Below the pieces are notes generated by a model that saw nothing but the letters and a program-made list of their open reading frames with translations, did no database searches and was not told where the DNA came from. A stretch of DNA of 64,000 nucleotides. Source: Nitrosovibrio tenuis. Its GTDB lineage: Bacteria > Pseudomonadota > Gammaproteobacteria > Burkholderiales > Nitrosomonadaceae. Of the stretch, positions 7,975 through 16,346 are shown piece after piece (the stretch's first letter is position 1; each line of letters opens with the position of its first letter). Made by a program: the position numbers and the translations under genes. The DNA lies in NCBI RefSeq assembly GCF_900109785.1, contig NZ_FOBH01000008.1, positions 1 to 64,000 of the forward strand. The letters are read 5' to 3'.

Positions 7975-9597
7975 CTAAAATTTGGCCAAGTGTTCAAACA
8001 GTCGCGCGACCGCCTCAGCACCTGGATCAGCGTGACCGACCAAATGCTTGGCATTGACATAGGAAGCGCGGCCCGCATTCGCCTTGCTCATGTGGGCAGT
8101 GCGATCGGCACCCGCACGCGCGGCTTTCGCCGCCTCGGGCAGGCTCTCTTCCAGGGCATCAAGGGCCGGTGCAAGGGCATCGACCAAGGTGCGGTCACCC
8201 GGACGTGCCCCGCCGATCTCCTGCATTCTCCGCAACCCGGCCTGCAACGCTTCGCGCATTGGCAAGCCGCTTGAGGCGGCATCGCCCGCTGCGGCGAAGA
8301 AGATGGCGAGGAGCACACCGCACGAGCCTCCCATGGTTTGGGAAAGCTCCAAGCCAATGGCTCGATAGAGCTGGGTATGGTCGGCAAGTGGCAATCGGTC
8401 CACGGCGCTGATCAGGGCGCGTGCCGCGCCGGTTAGCGTGCTGCCGGTGTCGCCATCGCCTGACTTCGCGTCAAGCGCGTTGAGGTCGTTCTCGGCGGCG
8501 ATCAGAACCTCGCAGCAACTGGTCAGGAACTCCCTGGTCGGCTTGTGCATCGAGGGCATCGGAACGACAGGCGTCAGGCCGTCCGGAAGCGCCTGAATCG
8601 CGACCTGGCCTAGCCGGGAGACCCGCGGCCATGCTGCCAGCGGCGTGTGCTGCTTGAGCAGGGCGATCTCGGCATCGTCGGCAGGATAGGCTGAAATCGA
8701 GAAGCCATGCATGTCGAGCGATGTCATCATGGCCGCCGGCCCGATGACGTGGGTTATCCGCTCGCCAATCGCTGACCGCCGGATTTCGTTGAGGATGATC
8801 GACATCTCGATGACCGACGTGCCGCCGAGATTGTTGACCATAGCGACATGCGGCTTTTCTTCCATTGCAGCTGACAGGCGCTCGACCAGGGCAGCGACAG
8901 CTTCGCTCGCGTCCTTGAACTCGACCTGCTCAACCCCGGCTTCACCGTGGATGCCAAGCCCAAGCTCGGCCATGCCGGGCGGGATGCGATCCTCCTTTGG
9001 CGAACCTGGGATGGTGCAGGTGTTTAGCGACATGCCGATGCTTTTTGTCTTTGACACGACCTTGCGCGCGGCCGCGGCGACCTGCGCCAAGTCGGCACCA
9101 TTCTCGGCCAACGCGCCGGCTATCTTGTGCACGAAAAGCGTGCCGGCGACGCCGCGGGCTTGGGGCAAGTCGGGCAACGCCACATCATCGTCGACGATGA
9201 CTATCTCGACATTCAAGCCGAACTGGCGAGCGCGTTCGGCCGCCAGCCCGAAATTCAATCGGTCACCGGTATAATTCTTGACGATGAGCAGGCAGCCGGA
9301 CGATCCCGTCACGGCAAGGATGCCTGCCAGTACCGCGTCGACTGTCGGCGAGGCGAAGATGTCGCCGCACACCGCAGCCGTCAGCATCCCTTCCCCGACG
9401 AAACCCGCATGTGCCGGTTCGTGGCCCGATCCGCCTCCCGAGATCAACGCGACCTTGGACTTGTCCCAGTCATTGCGTACGACCACCCGTATATGCGGAT
9501 AGCCGTCGAGCCGCGCCAGCTTACCGCCAGACGCCGCGACCAGACCATCGACGGCTTCGGTGACGATGTTTTCTTTGGTGTTGATGAACTGGGCCAT
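7975..9597 (-). CDS. dhaK: single-chain dihydroxyacetone kinase (DhaK + DhaL domains)
   Basis: An ATP-dependent kinase that phosphorylates dihydroxyacetone or glyceraldehyde in the cytoplasm. The start is ATG 9597, preceded by AGGGA at a good distance, giving 540 residues, close to the family's ~550. The frame is open further upstream to 9669 but those codons are unlike the family. The N-terminal DhaK domain has SGGGSGHEPAHAGFVG and GLGIHGEAGVEQ, whose His binds substrate covalently. The C-terminal DhaL domain has AKSGDGDTGSTL, whose aspartates hold Mg-ATP, and QTMGGSCGVL. It is visibly richer in G and C than the KAP gene. It lies alone between a transposase fragment and a resolvase stub, with no glycerol genes beside it, so recent acquisition is likely. 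Confidence 0.9.
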   Translation of the reverse strand: MAQFINTKENIVTEAVDGLVAASGGKLARLDGYPHIRVVVRNDWDKSKVALISGGGSGHEPAHAGFVGEGMLTAAVCGDIFASPTVDAVLAGILAVTGSSGCLLIVKNYTGDRLNFGLAAERARQFGLNVEIVIVDDDVALPDLPQARGVAGTLFVHKIAGALAENGADLAQVAAAARKVVSKTKSIGMSLNTCTIPGSPKEDRIPPGMAELGLGIHGEAGVEQVEFKDASEAVAALVERLSAAMEEKPHVAMVNNLGGTSVIEMSIILNEIRRSAIGERITHVIGPAAMMTSLDMHGFSISAYPADDAEIALLKQHTPLAAWPRVSRLGQVAIQALPDGLTPVVPMPSMHKPTREFLTSCCEVLIAAENDLNALDAKSGDGDTGSTLTGAARALISAVDRLPLADHTQLYRAIGLELSQTMGGSCGVLLAIFFAAAGDAASSGLPMREALQAGLRRMQEIGGARPGDRTLVDALAPALDALEESLPEAAKAARAGADRTAHMSKANAGRASYVNAKHLVGHADPGAEAVARLFEHLAKF

Positions 9598-9815
9598 GTT
9601 TTCCCTATCTGACTGAATTTTTGCTGGATCAAAAAGCTGCGCACGCAACATCCGTTGCTCAACAAGCATTTACCGACATTTCAAATTGTACCGTATCGAT
9701 ATACCCAAACGGGTAGCCGCCATGAGACGTTTCTCGTGTCTCAATAGGGTTGTTTTGCGATTTCCGGCATGCTATTTTTCAAGGCTCTAAAGGTTAACGA
9801 GACAAGTACTGATCC

Positions 9816-9893
9816 ATGGCGCTCTACGGATATGCTCGTGTTTCCAGCAGGGAACGAAGCCGGCTTTTAAACGTACTCATAAATCCGGATTAG
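9816..9893 (+). pseudogene. N-terminal stub of a second serine resolvase
   Basis: The frame from ATG 9816 reads MALYGYARVSSRE, the conserved first strand and active-site Ser of serine resolvases, then leaves the family and stops after 25 codons. It is best read as the broken 5' end of a resolvase gene joined to the next remnant. It differs in sequence from the resolvase at 3368. Confidence 0.55.
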
Positions 9894-10736
9894 CGGAAGG
9901 ACAACTTGCCCAATTATTCGCAGCTTTTTGTTTTTCCGTTCTAAGCCGGAATTTTACCGTCACGTTAAAACTTGAACAATTTAATACCGCATTTTCTGAT
10001 GCTTTGAAATTTACAGATGAAAAGTGCGACCAGGATGGTTTTAAACACGATATTGTAAAAGTAGCGTGCTTGCTTCAAGAAGACGGGTGAGATATCACCT
10101 TCATACATAAAAGCCTCCTAGATTTTTTCCCGGCAGAATTTATTAGGAGTTGCACGGAAGCTCAAGCAGAAAAAATCTATAAAGCGATTGCGAAAAATTG
10201 GGAACCCTGGCGCGCCACCTTGCAATTTCTATCCGTCATTGACAAGGATCGCTTCGCCCGACATTTCGCTATCCCGACAATAGAAGAGAATTTAGTCAAT
10301 CTTAACGCCGTTGATGGCGTCATCGAGAGTGAATTGCTGAGTGAATTGGTAAATCGGATTTTTGTTAAAGTTGGCGGCAATTACCGAAGAGTAGCAGAAA
10401 GCCAACAGTACAAACTAACACACACTGGGCCGTATGCTCCACCTTCTGAAACCTATTTTTCAGAAGGTCTGCTTATAAAATGCGTTAACCAGCTTACGTC
10501 ACCCCAATTTTTTCGTGATGTGATTGAGCCGCTTTTGAATCGCACCAAGGGCGAGAGGAATTTTCAATTAAGCTGCAGATGTGGCCACGCCGGACCAAAT
10601 TAAAAAAATAGAGCTAAACTTGAGGGGGATAGTAACAGTAGAGGCGAGTCGCCTGAATTCCCTGCTCGCGGATTACAAACGGTTTGTTACGCATGAAGAG
10701 GAAAAGGCCAATTTATTCGCATCGATTGTTGCTTAA
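9893..10736 (+). pseudogene. broken 3' part of a NACHT/STAND-type NTPase-like gene
   Basis: A single frame is open from 9893, is cut by TGA at 10088-10090, continues unbroken in the same frame past 10500, and near 10570-10600 coding passes to the next frame, ending at TAA 10734-10736. The codon after the TGA leads directly into DITFIHKSLLDFFPAEFI, the pattern at the end of the winged-helix part of NACHT and other STAND NTPases, where it reads FxHxSxxDF(F/Y)A. Downstream is helical sequence of repeat-like character. The P-loop part is missing, so the gene is truncated at 5' as well as carrying a nonsense codon and a frameshift. Such proteins act in phage defence. This copy is dead. Confidence 0.5.
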
Positions 10737-10836
10737 ACCATCTCCTTCTACGGCTGGTTAATCACTTTCTAAAACAGCTTCTCTTATTGCATAAAATCGC
10801 TGACGTCCCAGTTCGCCCGGTATGGAGCGCTTGCTT

Positions 10837-11520
10837 TTATACCGCCCAGGATCGTCCACGACCAACATCCCCACGCTTTAGTAGTTCGGCTGCAACTAGG
10901 CGCGGGTCAAATTCGCCACATGCCTCCTTAAAACCGGCATCGTTGAAAAGAAATAAATCTTTATTCCGATAGCCAGCACAATCTCTAATTAGAGAGGCAT
11001 GGCCTCTGCCAGCATCGAATCTCGACATAGCATGCTTTTGCAGAAACTCGCGTACATTTCTCACTCCACGATCTCCGTCACTCAGCTTACGGGCGTCATC
11101 TAGCCACGCTCTCCACACACTTAAAACCGACTCGTTAATTTCCCTTATATTGGAGGGCAGTATTTCAAACTCGGCGGCAAGAATTCCCGCACTTTTCACA
11201 AGCGCAAAACGATGTAACGCGTTCTTGCAATGCTGTTAACGCACCCTGCTGGTGGGAAACCGCTGTTACCCAATATTGCACGCTTTCACAAACCTCGCGC
11301 ATTGCCTGTTCATGACCCCCGAAGTAGTTGATAACTTTGCTTAAGAAAGCAGGCCCTGCGGTACTAAAATATTTCGCACAGCGCTCCTTCAAATGCTTAA
11401 CAAAAATAGCCGAGGGCTCTCCATGCATATTCGAAACTATCCCGCCATCAAACATACGAGAAATTAGGATCAGCCTCCAATTCTTCCATTCGAGAGTGGA
11501 ACGGCCCCGAAGAAGGATAT
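10837..11520 (-). pseudogene. frameshifted C-terminal part of a DUF927 protein
   Basis: Two minus-strand frames join near 11215-11225. The upstream one (higher coordinates) gives NWRLILIS, then FVKHLKERCAKYFSTAGPAF. The downstream one gives ALHRFALVKSAGILAAEF and WRAWLDDAR. In DUF927 proteins, which are fused to primase-helicases in plasmids, integrated elements and prophages, these blocks occur in this order. Here a frameshift separates them, and the N-terminal helicase part is absent. It lies tail to tail with the NACHT-like remnant and is another scar of a mobile element. Confidence 0.55.
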
Positions 11521-11644
11521 ACGGGTGAGCAAATTGTTAGGCTCCGTGACAGGCCGGGGGTTAGATGCGATCCATGAGCTAATTTCGCGCGTTTGCTTGG
11601 TACGGCAACGTACGGAACAACTCTCGCGCTGGCGTACTATTTTG

Positions 11645-11664
11645 ATTCAGCAATTTTGCTGAAT
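11645..11664. promoter_or_regulatory. perfect 9-bp hairpin in the leader of the repeat protein gene
   Basis: attcagcaa and ttgctgaat face each other across a 2-base loop, 18 nt before the ATG at 11683. It is too close to the start to be a terminator for an upstream gene. It could be an operator or an mRNA hairpin that limits ribosome access. Confidence 0.4.
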
Positions 11665-11682
11665 TGAAATGGGGAAACGGCC

Positions 11683-12081
11683 ATGAAAAATACTTTCGCT
11701 TTGAAAAATACGGCTCGATCGATCCTTATCGTTACCGCCATGTTTGCTGCAGTAGGCACTGTTCAAGCTCAAAGTAGCACAGCCAAAAAATCAGCCAGCT
11801 CCATCTCGAACCCGGGCACCTACACATACGGTAAAGACGCGGCACGCGACTATGCAATCTCGCAAGGGTCAGGCTCACATGCATATGGAAAAGACCAATC
11901 AGCCGACTATGCAAAGTCCCAAGGGTCAGGCTCGCACACGTACGGAAAAGACTCGTCAAGAGATTACTATTACTCAAGGTCGGAAGGACCACGCTCAACC
12001 GGGCAGTCTACGGGGATGGGATCGAGTTCCTCGCAGGGCTCGAGCACCTCTGGAACGTCAGCAGGATCAGGGGGGTATTAA
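11683..12081 (+). CDS. small secreted protein with tandem GSGSHxYGKD repeats
   Basis: A 132-residue protein with a signal peptide (hydrophobic core ARSILIVTAMFAAVG, likely cut after VQA at about residue 29). The mature part has three repeats of about 20 residues built on TYTYGKDAARDYA, SHAYGKDQSADYA and SHTYGKDSSRDYY, joined by SQGSG, then a Ser/Gly-rich tail that looks disordered. A GGGGA ribosome site precedes the ATG. I do not recognise a family. The composition (Tyr, Gly, Ser, Lys, Asp) suggests an extended, possibly surface-associated or cell-wall-binding peptide, but that is inference. Confidence 0.6.
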   Translation: MKNTFALKNTARSILIVTAMFAAVGTVQAQSSTAKKSASSISNPGTYTYGKDAARDYAISQGSGSHAYGKDQSADYAKSQGSGSHTYGKDSSRDYYYSRSEGPRSTGQSTGMGSSSSQGSSTSGTSAGSGGY

Positions 12082-12415
12082 ATACGGCCCCTTCTTCTTG
12101 ACCGTTAGGCAAGCCGGTTAACCTGGTGTATCCGAGGATCGTTGACGGAAACACGGATTAGTCCTTGCTCATTTTGCGCCCGAAGTCTCTATTTAGCGGG
12201 TGGCATTCCGCACAGTCGAGCTTAAGGTGGGGCTACGGGGAGTTAAAAAGGGCTTCCAAGCTATTGCTATAGGCAGAGCTGCCAGCGTTAGACACATAGG
12301 AAATAGAATCCTGGTGCCTATCAACCGAATTCATAAGCTAAACCCGCTTCCTTGGTTTAGCTGCTGCGACGTCTTTCCTAATAAATTTCAAGAGACGGAT
12401 TTCAGGAGACGCACC
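12082..12415. other. intergenic stretch, nothing recognised
   Basis: About 330 bases between the secreted repeat protein and the ChaB-like gene. An open frame from 12200 that continues into the ChaB-like gene has no family resemblance before 12416. No terminator hairpin with a T tract is apparent. Confidence 0.4.
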
Positions 12416-12643
12416 ATGCCCTACCGAACACTGGATGACCTTCCCGAGAATGTTAAAAACGTGTTGCCGAAGCATGCCCAGGAGATTTACCGGGCGGCCT
12501 TCAATAATGCCTGGGATGAGTACAAGGACCCGGAGGAGCGCAAAGGCCATGCGTCTCGAGAGGAAACCGCCCATAAGGTAGCCTGGGCGGCGGTAAAGAA
12601 GGAATATGAAAAAGTCGGCGACGAATGGCGCCGGAAGTCATGA
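12416..12643 (+). CDS. chaB: ChaB-family protein
   Basis: A 75-residue protein. The start ATG 12416 is set by the ribosome site AGGAGA at 12404-12409 and by family length, although the frame is open 72 codons further upstream. ChaB signatures are visible: the N-terminal YRTLDDLPENVKNVLPKHAQEIY, AFNNAWDEY, and the C-terminal HKVAWAAVKKEYEK. ChaB was named as a regulator of the ChaA cation antiporter, but its biochemical role is poorly defined and related proteins occur without ChaA, as here. Its stop overlaps the start of a 46-codon frame (ATGA). Confidence 0.85.
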   Translation: MPYRTLDDLPENVKNVLPKHAQEIYRAAFNNAWDEYKDPEERKGHASREETAHKVAWAAVKKEYEKVGDEWRRKS

Positions 12644-12780
12644 TCTTCTTCGATCACGTCGTAAAACCTTCCGCTCCTGACTGGGAGATTTACGATGATT
12701 CCGGTTGTTCCCGCGAATGGCTGCGAACATTACCGCGCCGAATTTCTCAATCCACCTGCCTGTGGGCTGAAGCTAACTGA
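12640..12780 (+). CDS. possible 46-residue protein coupled to chaB
   Basis: The ATG at 12640 overlaps the chaB stop as ATGA, a classic translational coupling arrangement. The frame runs 46 codons (MIFFDHVVKPSAPDWEI at the start). I recognise no family. The last bases overlap the 3' end of the convergent gene at 12773-13267. A chance frame of this length is plausible, so confidence is low. Confidence 0.3.
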   Translation: MIFFDHVVKPSAPDWEIYDDSGCSREWLRTLPRRISQSTCLWAEAN

Positions 12781-13267
12781 TCAGCTTGAGGGGCAGATCG
12801 ATCTCCCTGGCTTTGGACTGAATTGCGGTTGAAGTCCTGCCCAGCCTGAGCGCAATTCGTCTTATCGGCGTGTTCTGATTGGCAAGGGTTTCCAAGGTCT
12901 GCAGCTGTTCCAACGTCCAGGGTCTTCCGAAATTATTGGGTTGTCGTCTATCACCCCGTCGTCTATCTCCCGCTCTGCGCTCGAGTTCATACCGTGCAGT
13001 TTGCCCGACGGGAGGCTCTTGCCTGCAGATTTCTTCCACAATCTGGAGAGCGCGCCGACGTTCAGAATCAGACGATTCTGGAGATTTGCCATCTTCGGCA
13101 AGAGATTGCAGCAACTCAACAAATTCGCTTCGGATGCCGGCAGGCACTAGCGCAATAAGGGCTTGAAGAACGGAATGAGATTGCCTAAGCTCTTCAAGCC
13201 CGGTGCTCGAGTTTTTCTGGCTGAGCGATATTATCTTCGGGGACGGTTTCCCTTTTTTCTGTTTCAT
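12773..13267 (-). CDS. hypothetical protein with C-terminal helix-turn-helix
   Basis: A 164-residue soluble protein. Residues 1-90 are helical and charged without a family that I know. A very basic stretch follows (ERRAGDRRRGDRR, about 97-109). The last 50 residues, WTLEQLQTLETLANQNTPIR and ALRLGRTSTAIQSKA, look like a SANT/Myb-like or SatD-type helix-turn-helix that senses or binds DNA. A regulator is likely and its target unknown. It is convergent with the chaB unit. Confidence 0.6.
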   Translation of the reverse strand: MKQKKGKPSPKIISLSQKNSSTGLEELRQSHSVLQALIALVPAGIRSEFVELLQSLAEDGKSPESSDSERRRALQIVEEICRQEPPVGQTARYELERRAGDRRRGDRRQPNNFGRPWTLEQLQTLETLANQNTPIRRIALRLGRTSTAIQSKAREIDLPLKLIS

Positions 13268-13618
13268 AGCAATGCAGTTAAACTTCCTAAACCAACCATT
13301 TCAACAATAACGGCTTCATTATCGAATTAATGAGAATAATACCATTCTTGCGGTCCCTTGCCTTAAGCCCGACACATGCGTTCGCAAGGCTGATCATAAA
13401 TTAAAACGGGAGCTGAGCCTCCGTTGGCGACCGATCGTAGAGGTATGGTAGAGGTATTTATGAGACGACCGCTGAGCTTGTCAGGCAAGGCCCCCTAGAG
13501 CATGGCACAGGTTTCTGATTCCGCCACGATCGCCACAGTGAGCCGCCACGGTGAGATTAACGGCGGCGTATCGGATTCACTTGAAAATATCCAGCATGCA
13601 CACGCGCATCAGGACCTA
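13268..13618. other. intergenic stretch, nothing recognised
   Basis: About 350 bases between two minus-strand genes. It should contain the promoter of the gene at 12773-13267. A plus-strand open frame at 13502-13723 overlaps the lipoprotein gene antisense and shows no family resemblance. Confidence 0.4.
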
Positions 13619-14086
13619 TTACTTGCAGTTATTGACGTCCTCGGTAATCGTTTTCCCATCCTTGAGTACGACGGTTTGCCTGATGGTCTTGCATTCAGGA
13701 TTTTGAGCTTGCTGGGCCGGTGACACAATCTCAGCCCTGCCTTTCACGCCGCTATCGGGGCTACTGAAAGTCTGCGGTTGCCCGGTATCGTATGCTCGTT
13801 GCGATGCCTCGACCATCTTTTGCTGGTCATTCTTTCCCAGACGCTCCCCAATCCCGGCGCCCACATACCAACCCGCCACACCCCCTAGGACAGACGCCGC
13901 GATACTGCCCGCTGTACCGCCCCCGATATATCTTCCCAGGTAGCTCCCTCCAATAGCACCACCTATGCTGCCGAGCAGCCCGCCAACCTGCCGTGTATCC
14001 GTCGATTGGCATGCCGGCAAAAGCATGACCAGTGCAACAACCAGCAACCGCCTGATCCGCGGCATGGATTCCGACACTGTACTCAT
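13619..14086 (-). CDS. glycine-zipper lipoprotein, 17-kDa surface antigen type
   Basis: A 155-residue precursor. The signal peptide (LLVVALVMLLPAC) ends in a lipobox with Cys at about residue 26. Residues 35-80 form a strong glycine zipper (GGLLGSIGGAIGGSYLG, GGTAGSIAASVLGG, GWYVGAGIG) expected to insert into the outer membrane. The C-terminal domain with TIRQTVVLKDGKTITED and two cysteines matches the 17-kDa antigen/RT0821 type of lipoprotein. Function in these bacteria is not established. Another such protein is at 345-947. Confidence 0.8.
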   Translation of the reverse strand: MSTVSESMPRIRRLLVVALVMLLPACQSTDTRQVGGLLGSIGGAIGGSYLGRYIGGGTAGSIAASVLGGVAGWYVGAGIGERLGKNDQQKMVEASQRAYDTGQPQTFSSPDSGVKGRAEIVSPAQQAQNPECKTIRQTVVLKDGKTITEDVNNCK

Positions 14087-14298
14087 GAAAGTCCCTCCAA
14101 AATTTTATTCTAGCCGAACAATCTGGTTATATCCGAGCCAGGACCCTCCACCTGGGGCTCATCGATACCGTTCTGCGAAGGCACGCCGAATCATCACCAA
14201 CTACTGGCGCGAGGCAGGATTCAAGTTTACAACCCCCTGTTCTGAAGAGTGATTTATGGATTAAAATTGCAGTTTCTACCCCAATAAGAAGAATTGCA

Positions 14299-14484
14299 AT
14301 GAAGATGAAGAAGAAAATAGTTCGGCTGGGCATACTTCTCGCGTTGATTCCGATGCTCTCGGGCTGCTGGTATCTGGTCGCGGGAGGAGCGGGAGCTTAT
14401 GGAGGATACAAGATGAAAGAGAAGGGGTACACGGTCCAGAGTCCCATCGCCAAGGAGAAGGGGACGGCTCAACAGGCCAAATAG
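14299..14484 (+). CDS. small lipoprotein
   Basis: A 61-residue precursor: MKMKKKIVRLG, then a hydrophobic segment ending in the lipobox LSGC (Cys about 23), so the mature lipoprotein is under 40 residues. It contains a short glycine stretch (AGGAGAYGGYKMKEKGY). No family name comes to mind. It is divergent from the glycine-zipper gene. Confidence 0.55.
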   Translation: MKMKKKIVRLGILLALIPMLSGCWYLVAGGAGAYGGYKMKEKGYTVQSPIAKEKGTAQQAK

Positions 14485-14572
14485 CTTGGTAGCTTGGCGG
14501 GGCAAAGGCGAACACACGCAAAGCACCCACACGCGCTCGGCCATTTTATTTATTGGTTCTCGTTTATTTTTT

Positions 14573-14593
14573 CCCCAGTCCCAAAGACTGGGG
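14573..14593. other. 8-bp perfect inverted repeat, hairpin without T tract
   Basis: ccccagtc and gactgggg are separated by 5 bases. The T run lies before the stem on the plus strand and no T run follows it on either strand, so it does not have the form of an intrinsic terminator, although it lies between two converging genes where one is expected. Confidence 0.4.
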
Positions 14594-14678
14594 CGGCCAT
14601 ACGCGGCTGGGAGCTCGCCGTGGGCGGCTATGGGCTACCTATGCGCTGCCGTTGCGCTGCAACTGATTCATATCCTAT

Positions 14679-16178
14679 TCACTTCTGATGCACCTTTGCC
14701 CATTCGTCCGCTAATCGCTGCGCTTCAGCGACCTGTACCGGCGTCATGAGCTTTTCCATGAGTTCCCGGTTCTCTTTCGCATCCTCATAACCACCTGCGC
14801 TGGCGATACTGAACCACTTGTCCGCTTCCACATAATCTTTTTTCACCCCGTTGCCCTTGTAATATAGAATCCCCAGGTTGGTTTGCGCTCCGCGATGACC
14901 CTGCTCGGCAGCTTTGCGATACCAGGACAGCGCCTGTGCATAATCCTGCGCGACGCCTTGCCCATTGTCGTATTTCACCCCCAGGCTGTATTGCGCACGC
15001 GCATATCCCTGGTCCGCCGCCTGACGGTACCAGGACAAAGCCAGCTGATCATCTTTGGCTACGCCCCGGCCGGTGTCATACCTCACGCCCAGATTGTATT
15101 GTGCGTCCGCATCGTCCTGCTCGGCGGCCTTGGCGTACCAGGACACGGCTTGATGATCGTCCGGCATGACCCCTTTTCCGGTGGCATACATGGTCCCGAG
15201 ATTGAATTCAGCGGGCGCATAGCCTTGCTCCGCCGCCTTGCGGTACCAGGTCACCGCATCATAATCATTCTGCGTGACGCCGCGGCCTCGGGCATATGCC
15301 ACGCCAAGCTTGAATTGGGCTTTTACATTTCCCTGGTCCGCTGCCTTGAGATACCAGGACGTGGCTTGTTGGTCGTCCTGCGCAATGCCCGTGCCGGCGG
15401 CGTATGAAATGCCAAGATTGAATTGAGCGTCCGGGTTCCCCTGTTCAGCGGCCTTACGGTACCAGGATACCGCCTCCTGATCTTTTTGCGGCACACCGCG
15501 GCCTTTGGCGTAGAGAACGCCAAGCGCATATTGCGCCTCCGCGTATCCACCTTCCGCGGCTTTTTGATACCAGGATGCTGCCTGTTTATCGTCCTGTTCT
15601 ACACCCTGTCCCTTGAGGTACATGAAAGCGAGGATGGCCTGCGCGGGGGCGTGGCCCTGATCCGCCGCCTTGAGGTACCACGACAGCGCTTTCTGATAGT
15701 CCTGGGCAACCCCTTGCCCTTTTGCGTACATGACACCCAGATTGTGCTGGGCTATGGCATACCCTTTTTCCGCGGCTCTGAGATACCAGAACATTGCCTG
15801 CTGGTAATCCTGCTTGACCCCCTGGCCTTTGAGGTATAGGAAGCCTAACATCGACTCTGCTGGCACATCTCCCTGCTCCGCAGCCTTGCGAAACCAGTTC
15901 GCAGCCTGCTCATGGTCCTGGGGAACGCCGCGCCCTTGAGAATATAGAACGCCCAGATTGAACTGCGCATCCGCATTACCCTGGGCTCCGGCTTTTTTGA
16001 AGGATTCCACGGCCTTGGGGTAGTCCTTGGCGAGGATGAATTGCATTCCATCCTCAAAGTCTCCCGCCAGCACGGGTAAAGGCATCGGGAGAACGAGCAA
16101 TATGAATGCCAGCCCAGCTGTTCGCAGCGCGGATATCGCCCTCGGGGACTTCCTTGGGGACTTGGATAAGTACATCAT
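14679..16178 (-). CDS. exported Sel1-like repeat protein (11 repeats)
   Basis: A 499-residue precursor. The signal peptide (TAGLAFILLVLPMPLPVLA) ends at about residue 38. The remainder is a regular solenoid of eleven 36-residue Sel1-like repeats of the form DAQFNLGVLYxxGxGVxQDxxxAxxWYRKAAEQG, followed by a charged cap. The repeats are similar at the base level, which is why the antisense strand is also open over long stretches. Sel1 repeats bind other proteins and in exported bacterial proteins often modulate envelope complexes. No catalytic domain is present. It is probably monocistronic. The partner is unknown. Confidence 0.85.
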   Translation of the reverse strand: MMYLSKSPRKSPRAISALRTAGLAFILLVLPMPLPVLAGDFEDGMQFILAKDYPKAVESFKKAGAQGNADAQFNLGVLYSQGRGVPQDHEQAANWFRKAAEQGDVPAESMLGFLYLKGQGVKQDYQQAMFWYLRAAEKGYAIAQHNLGVMYAKGQGVAQDYQKALSWYLKAADQGHAPAQAILAFMYLKGQGVEQDDKQAASWYQKAAEGGYAEAQYALGVLYAKGRGVPQKDQEAVSWYRKAAEQGNPDAQFNLGISYAAGTGIAQDDQQATSWYLKAADQGNVKAQFKLGVAYARGRGVTQNDYDAVTWYRKAAEQGYAPAEFNLGTMYATGKGVMPDDHQAVSWYAKAAEQDDADAQYNLGVRYDTGRGVAKDDQLALSWYRQAADQGYARAQYSLGVKYDNGQGVAQDYAQALSWYRKAAEQGHRGAQTNLGILYYKGNGVKKDYVEADKWFSIASAGGYEDAKENRELMEKLMTPVQVAEAQRLADEWAKVHQK

Positions 16179-16346
16179 TTACCCATCATTATTTCAGTAG
16201 ACCCGGAGTTTTCCAAAAATGCATTTTATCGCGAACAGCACGTAAAATGACGATGCGCCGGAGGCCGGAGGCATTTTCCCGTTTTGCTGGGTTTGAAAAG
16301 ATACTGACTGGATAAGCGGGGAATCGACCGGCGTCATTAAAGGGTT

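Noticed and set aside
8711-9274. 187-codon plus-strand frame opposite the dihydroxyacetone kinase gene
   Set aside because: Shadow of a GC-rich gene with full family motifs on the other strand.
14573-14593. Intrinsic terminator
   Set aside because: The hairpin is good but no T run follows the stem on either strand.
14883-15407. Long plus-strand open frame opposite the Sel1-repeat gene
   Set aside because: It is the antisense of regular 36-residue repeats, whose biased codons keep the other strand open. No signal or family is visible.
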